Assembly: GCA_030180135.1 (NCBI GenBank)
Contig: CM058233.1
Coordinates: 103,767,994-103,831,993, forward strand
Source of the DNA: Orychophragmus violaceus
Lineage: Eukaryota; Streptophyta; Magnoliopsida; Brassicales; Brassicaceae
Length of the DNA: 64,000 nt
Reading direction: 5' to 3'
Shown: positions 62,135 to 64,000 of the stretch, in pieces
Layout of the letters: the number at the start of each line of letters is the position of its first letter
Position numbering within the stretch: the first letter of the stretch is position 1
The notes under the pieces: model-generated
What the model was told of the DNA's origin: nothing
What the model saw: the letters and a program-made list of their open reading frames with translations, nothing else
Databases searched by the model: none
Translations under genes and position numbers: made by a program

Positions 62135-64000
62135 ATTCCCCCAAACTTGAATCTTGCTTGTCCACAAGCAAGCATAAGTCAATCAATCCATTTGGGAGAA
62201 AAGTTTGAAAGCGGGAGCTCATATCCAAAAGTCCAATCAAGATCAACAAGTTTCATTTAAAGCTCATGCAACTAAGATGTATCCAAGTCAAGCTTACTCC
62301 AAGGATTTAGCCATACTCATCAAGGCCAATTCTCCAACCCATTTCTCAACTTACACAAGAGTTCATATCAACTAGCTCTTTGACATTGATTAAGCATTTC
62401 AAGTGGATCCTACTCACAACCAAGTGTTCAAACTCATTTGGCAAGGGTTAAGGTTTTGAGATAAAGATGATCTCAATCAAGACAAAAAGGGGTTTCTCCA
62501 CATTCATTTAGGTTCTCTCATGAAGGAATGAATGAGCTTATAGTAAAAGGCTAAGAGTATAGAAGCAATTGGTGCGTACTAGCATCGATTTCCGTCTACC
62601 CATCGCCCCAAAGACCTCCACTCTTACTCTAACCCACCTAGTTTGAGTCTACCCTTTATCAAGGCTTTTCTTGCCTATCCATCTTTCTCAATCAAAACAC
62701 TTCCCATGAAGCTCCCCAAGGATCATTTAAAACCTTTCAAAACAATGGCAATTCTTTTCTTTCAACTTAGCTCAAATCCTTCTTTCTTTAGTAATGACCT
62801 CTTTTTCATGAACCCTTTTTTTTTTCTTCCCTTAAATTGAGCACTTTGGCTTCTTTTCTTTTCAAAACATGAGGTACTTTTTTTTTCTTTGAAAACACAT
62901 AAGAGCTCTTTCTTTTTAAACACTTTGCCAACAAATACAAGATCCCATTTAACTTCCCTTTTATCCTTTCCCTCTCAAAATCCCTTCCTAATCTTGAGTC
63001 TCATGCATTCATCTAAGGCATAGAAAAACCAAAAAAAAATTTAAAAAATATTTCGAAAATTTTCACAAAATAAGCATGTAGGATCGAGTCTAGTTAGTGT
63101 TGTAGGATTCATGCATTTGGGAGCAATGATTGAATTTCCTTGTAAAGTTTAATTGGGTGAAAATGGTTTCGAATGCTAGCTTGTTTAGCTAATTGAGTGC
63201 ACTAGGATTGTATCCCGAGTTAAGCATGAAAGCTAGAACGAACCTTGCTTGGAACGCTAACATTCAGCCTTGTTTTAAAACTGAAGCAAAATGTGAATTG
63301 AAGCTAGCTCTATTCAAAGTGAGAACCTTAACTTGACTTGCAATTATCCTACTCCTTCTTAGTGTTTTTAAACTCATGGATACCCCAAAATATTCAAGCA
63401 TTCTTCTCCCTTTAACCACTCTTGTTTGCTTGAATAGATTCCGCACCCTTCACCACCTTTCCTTCAAACCCAAAAACACTCTAGTTGAGAGGTAGGCCTC
63501 TTGGAATGAGCTAAGTAAATGGTGTTGAGTTTGAGGCGACTAGTTGAAAATTTCCGTATAGATGCAAGCTTGACCACCTTTTGCTTTTATTAGGCTAAGA
63601 TTGAAGTTTGGGGGAAGGGATTTTGAGAGGGAAAGGATAAAAGGGAAGTTAAATGGGATCTTGTATTTGTTGGCAAAGTGTTTAAAAAGAAAGAGCTCTT
63701 ATGTGTTTTCAAAGAAAAAAAAAGTACCTCATGTTTTGAAAAGAAAAGAAGCCAAAGTGCTCAATTTAAAGAAAGAAAAAAAGGGTTCATGAAAAAGAGG
63801 TCATTACTAAAGAAAGAAGGATTTGAGCTAAGTTGAAAGAAAAGAATTGCCATTGTTTTGAAAGGTTTTAAATGATCCTTGGGGAGCTTCATGGGAAGTG
63901 TTTTGATTGAGAAAGATGGATAGGCAAGAAAAGCCTTGATAAAGGGTAGACTCAAACTAGGTGGGTTAGAGTAAGAGTGGAGGTCTTTGGGGCGATGGGT
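62135..64000 (-). mobile_element. Internal non-coding region of the Athila-like element (partial)
   Basis: Continues from the LTR to the window edge. Apart from the inverted repeat it is AT-rich with many short T/C or A/G runs, which is what I know of the 3' non-coding region of Athila elements. No gag, pol or env sequence was seen. A plus-strand AGTTTGGGGGAAG at 63605-63617 looks like a second polypurine tract in the opposite orientation. Confidence 0.45.
62598..64000. repeat. Near-perfect 390-bp inverted repeat with 624-bp spacer
   Basis: Left arm 62598-62988 and right arm 63613-64000 are reverse complements with only a few length differences in T/A runs. Both encode the same spurious frame (MSLPFIKAFLAYPSFSIKT...). 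The right arm reaches the end of the window and may continue. Confidence 0.93.

Noticed and set aside
62643..63955. Identical 64-65-codon frames on opposite strands
   Set aside because: They are the two arms of the inverted repeat, not a duplicated gene.

Overview
This is plant nuclear DNA, almost certainly from the Brassicaceae. The six recognisable host loci downstream of the first partial gene run in the order and with the products I recall for Arabidopsis thaliana chromosome 4, roughly At4g27870 to At4g27950: a MEB/VIT-family ER-body membrane protein (3' end only), SINAT4, BOB2, ATX4, PYL10, MTM1 and CRF4. Two genes I would expect from that order (the At4g27900 and At4g27930 positions) are not visible. 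In their place, and after CRF4, lies transposon-derived DNA. Locus names rest on recalled synteny plus protein similarity, not on a search.

Layout. 1-6.1 kb is compact and genic: MEB-like 3' exons, a tRNA-Gln(CUG) gene on the minus strand with a freshly duplicated 3' half, SINAT4, an F-box/FBD gene fragment, a small MITE, and BOB2 with a heat-shock element in its promoter. 6.7-10.1 kb holds a Ty3/gypsy remnant with one complete LTR, a long-TIR Mutator-like element and a short non-coding retroelement. 11.6-17.4 kb is the 23-exon ATX4 gene. 20.3-23.2 kb is PYL10, whose third exon is split by a 2.1-kb CACTA transposon with a perfect 3-bp target duplication. A polyadenylated retroelement sits just downstream of its stop. 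MTM1 (10 exons) is at 27.9-30.3 kb and the intronless CRF4 is on the minus strand at 42.9-43.9 kb.

30-42 kb is mostly intergenic: a 126-bp GA microsatellite, MITEs, two related non-coding Helitrons with different numbers of internal repeats, and between them a Mutator-type MITE with a perfect 9-bp target duplication.

44-64 kb is a mobile-element cluster. It contains a Harbinger-type MITE, a LINE 3' end inside another TIR element, a third Helitron carrying pieces of GINS subunit PSF3 and ribosomal protein L36, a Pack-MULE-like element carrying a leucine-rich-repeat kinase fragment and itself hit by a Harbinger-like MITE, a UMAMIT transporter fragment, another polyadenylated non-coding retroelement, a decayed Ty1/copia pol region, and a long LTR of an Athila-like element inserted into that copia. 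The window ends in a near-perfect 390-bp inverted repeat.

How the genes relate: they are independent plant genes, not an operon. SINAT4 (ubiquitin ligase), PYL10 (abscisic-acid receptor), CRF4 (cytokinin/cold transcription factor), BOB2 (chaperone) and ATX4 (H3K4 methyltransferase) all touch stress or developmental signalling in the known biology of their families, but nothing here shows a joint function. I did not find a credible new biological system. The most informative observations are the PYL10 disruption, the gene-capturing transposons and the alternating palindromic repeats in the Athila-like LTR.
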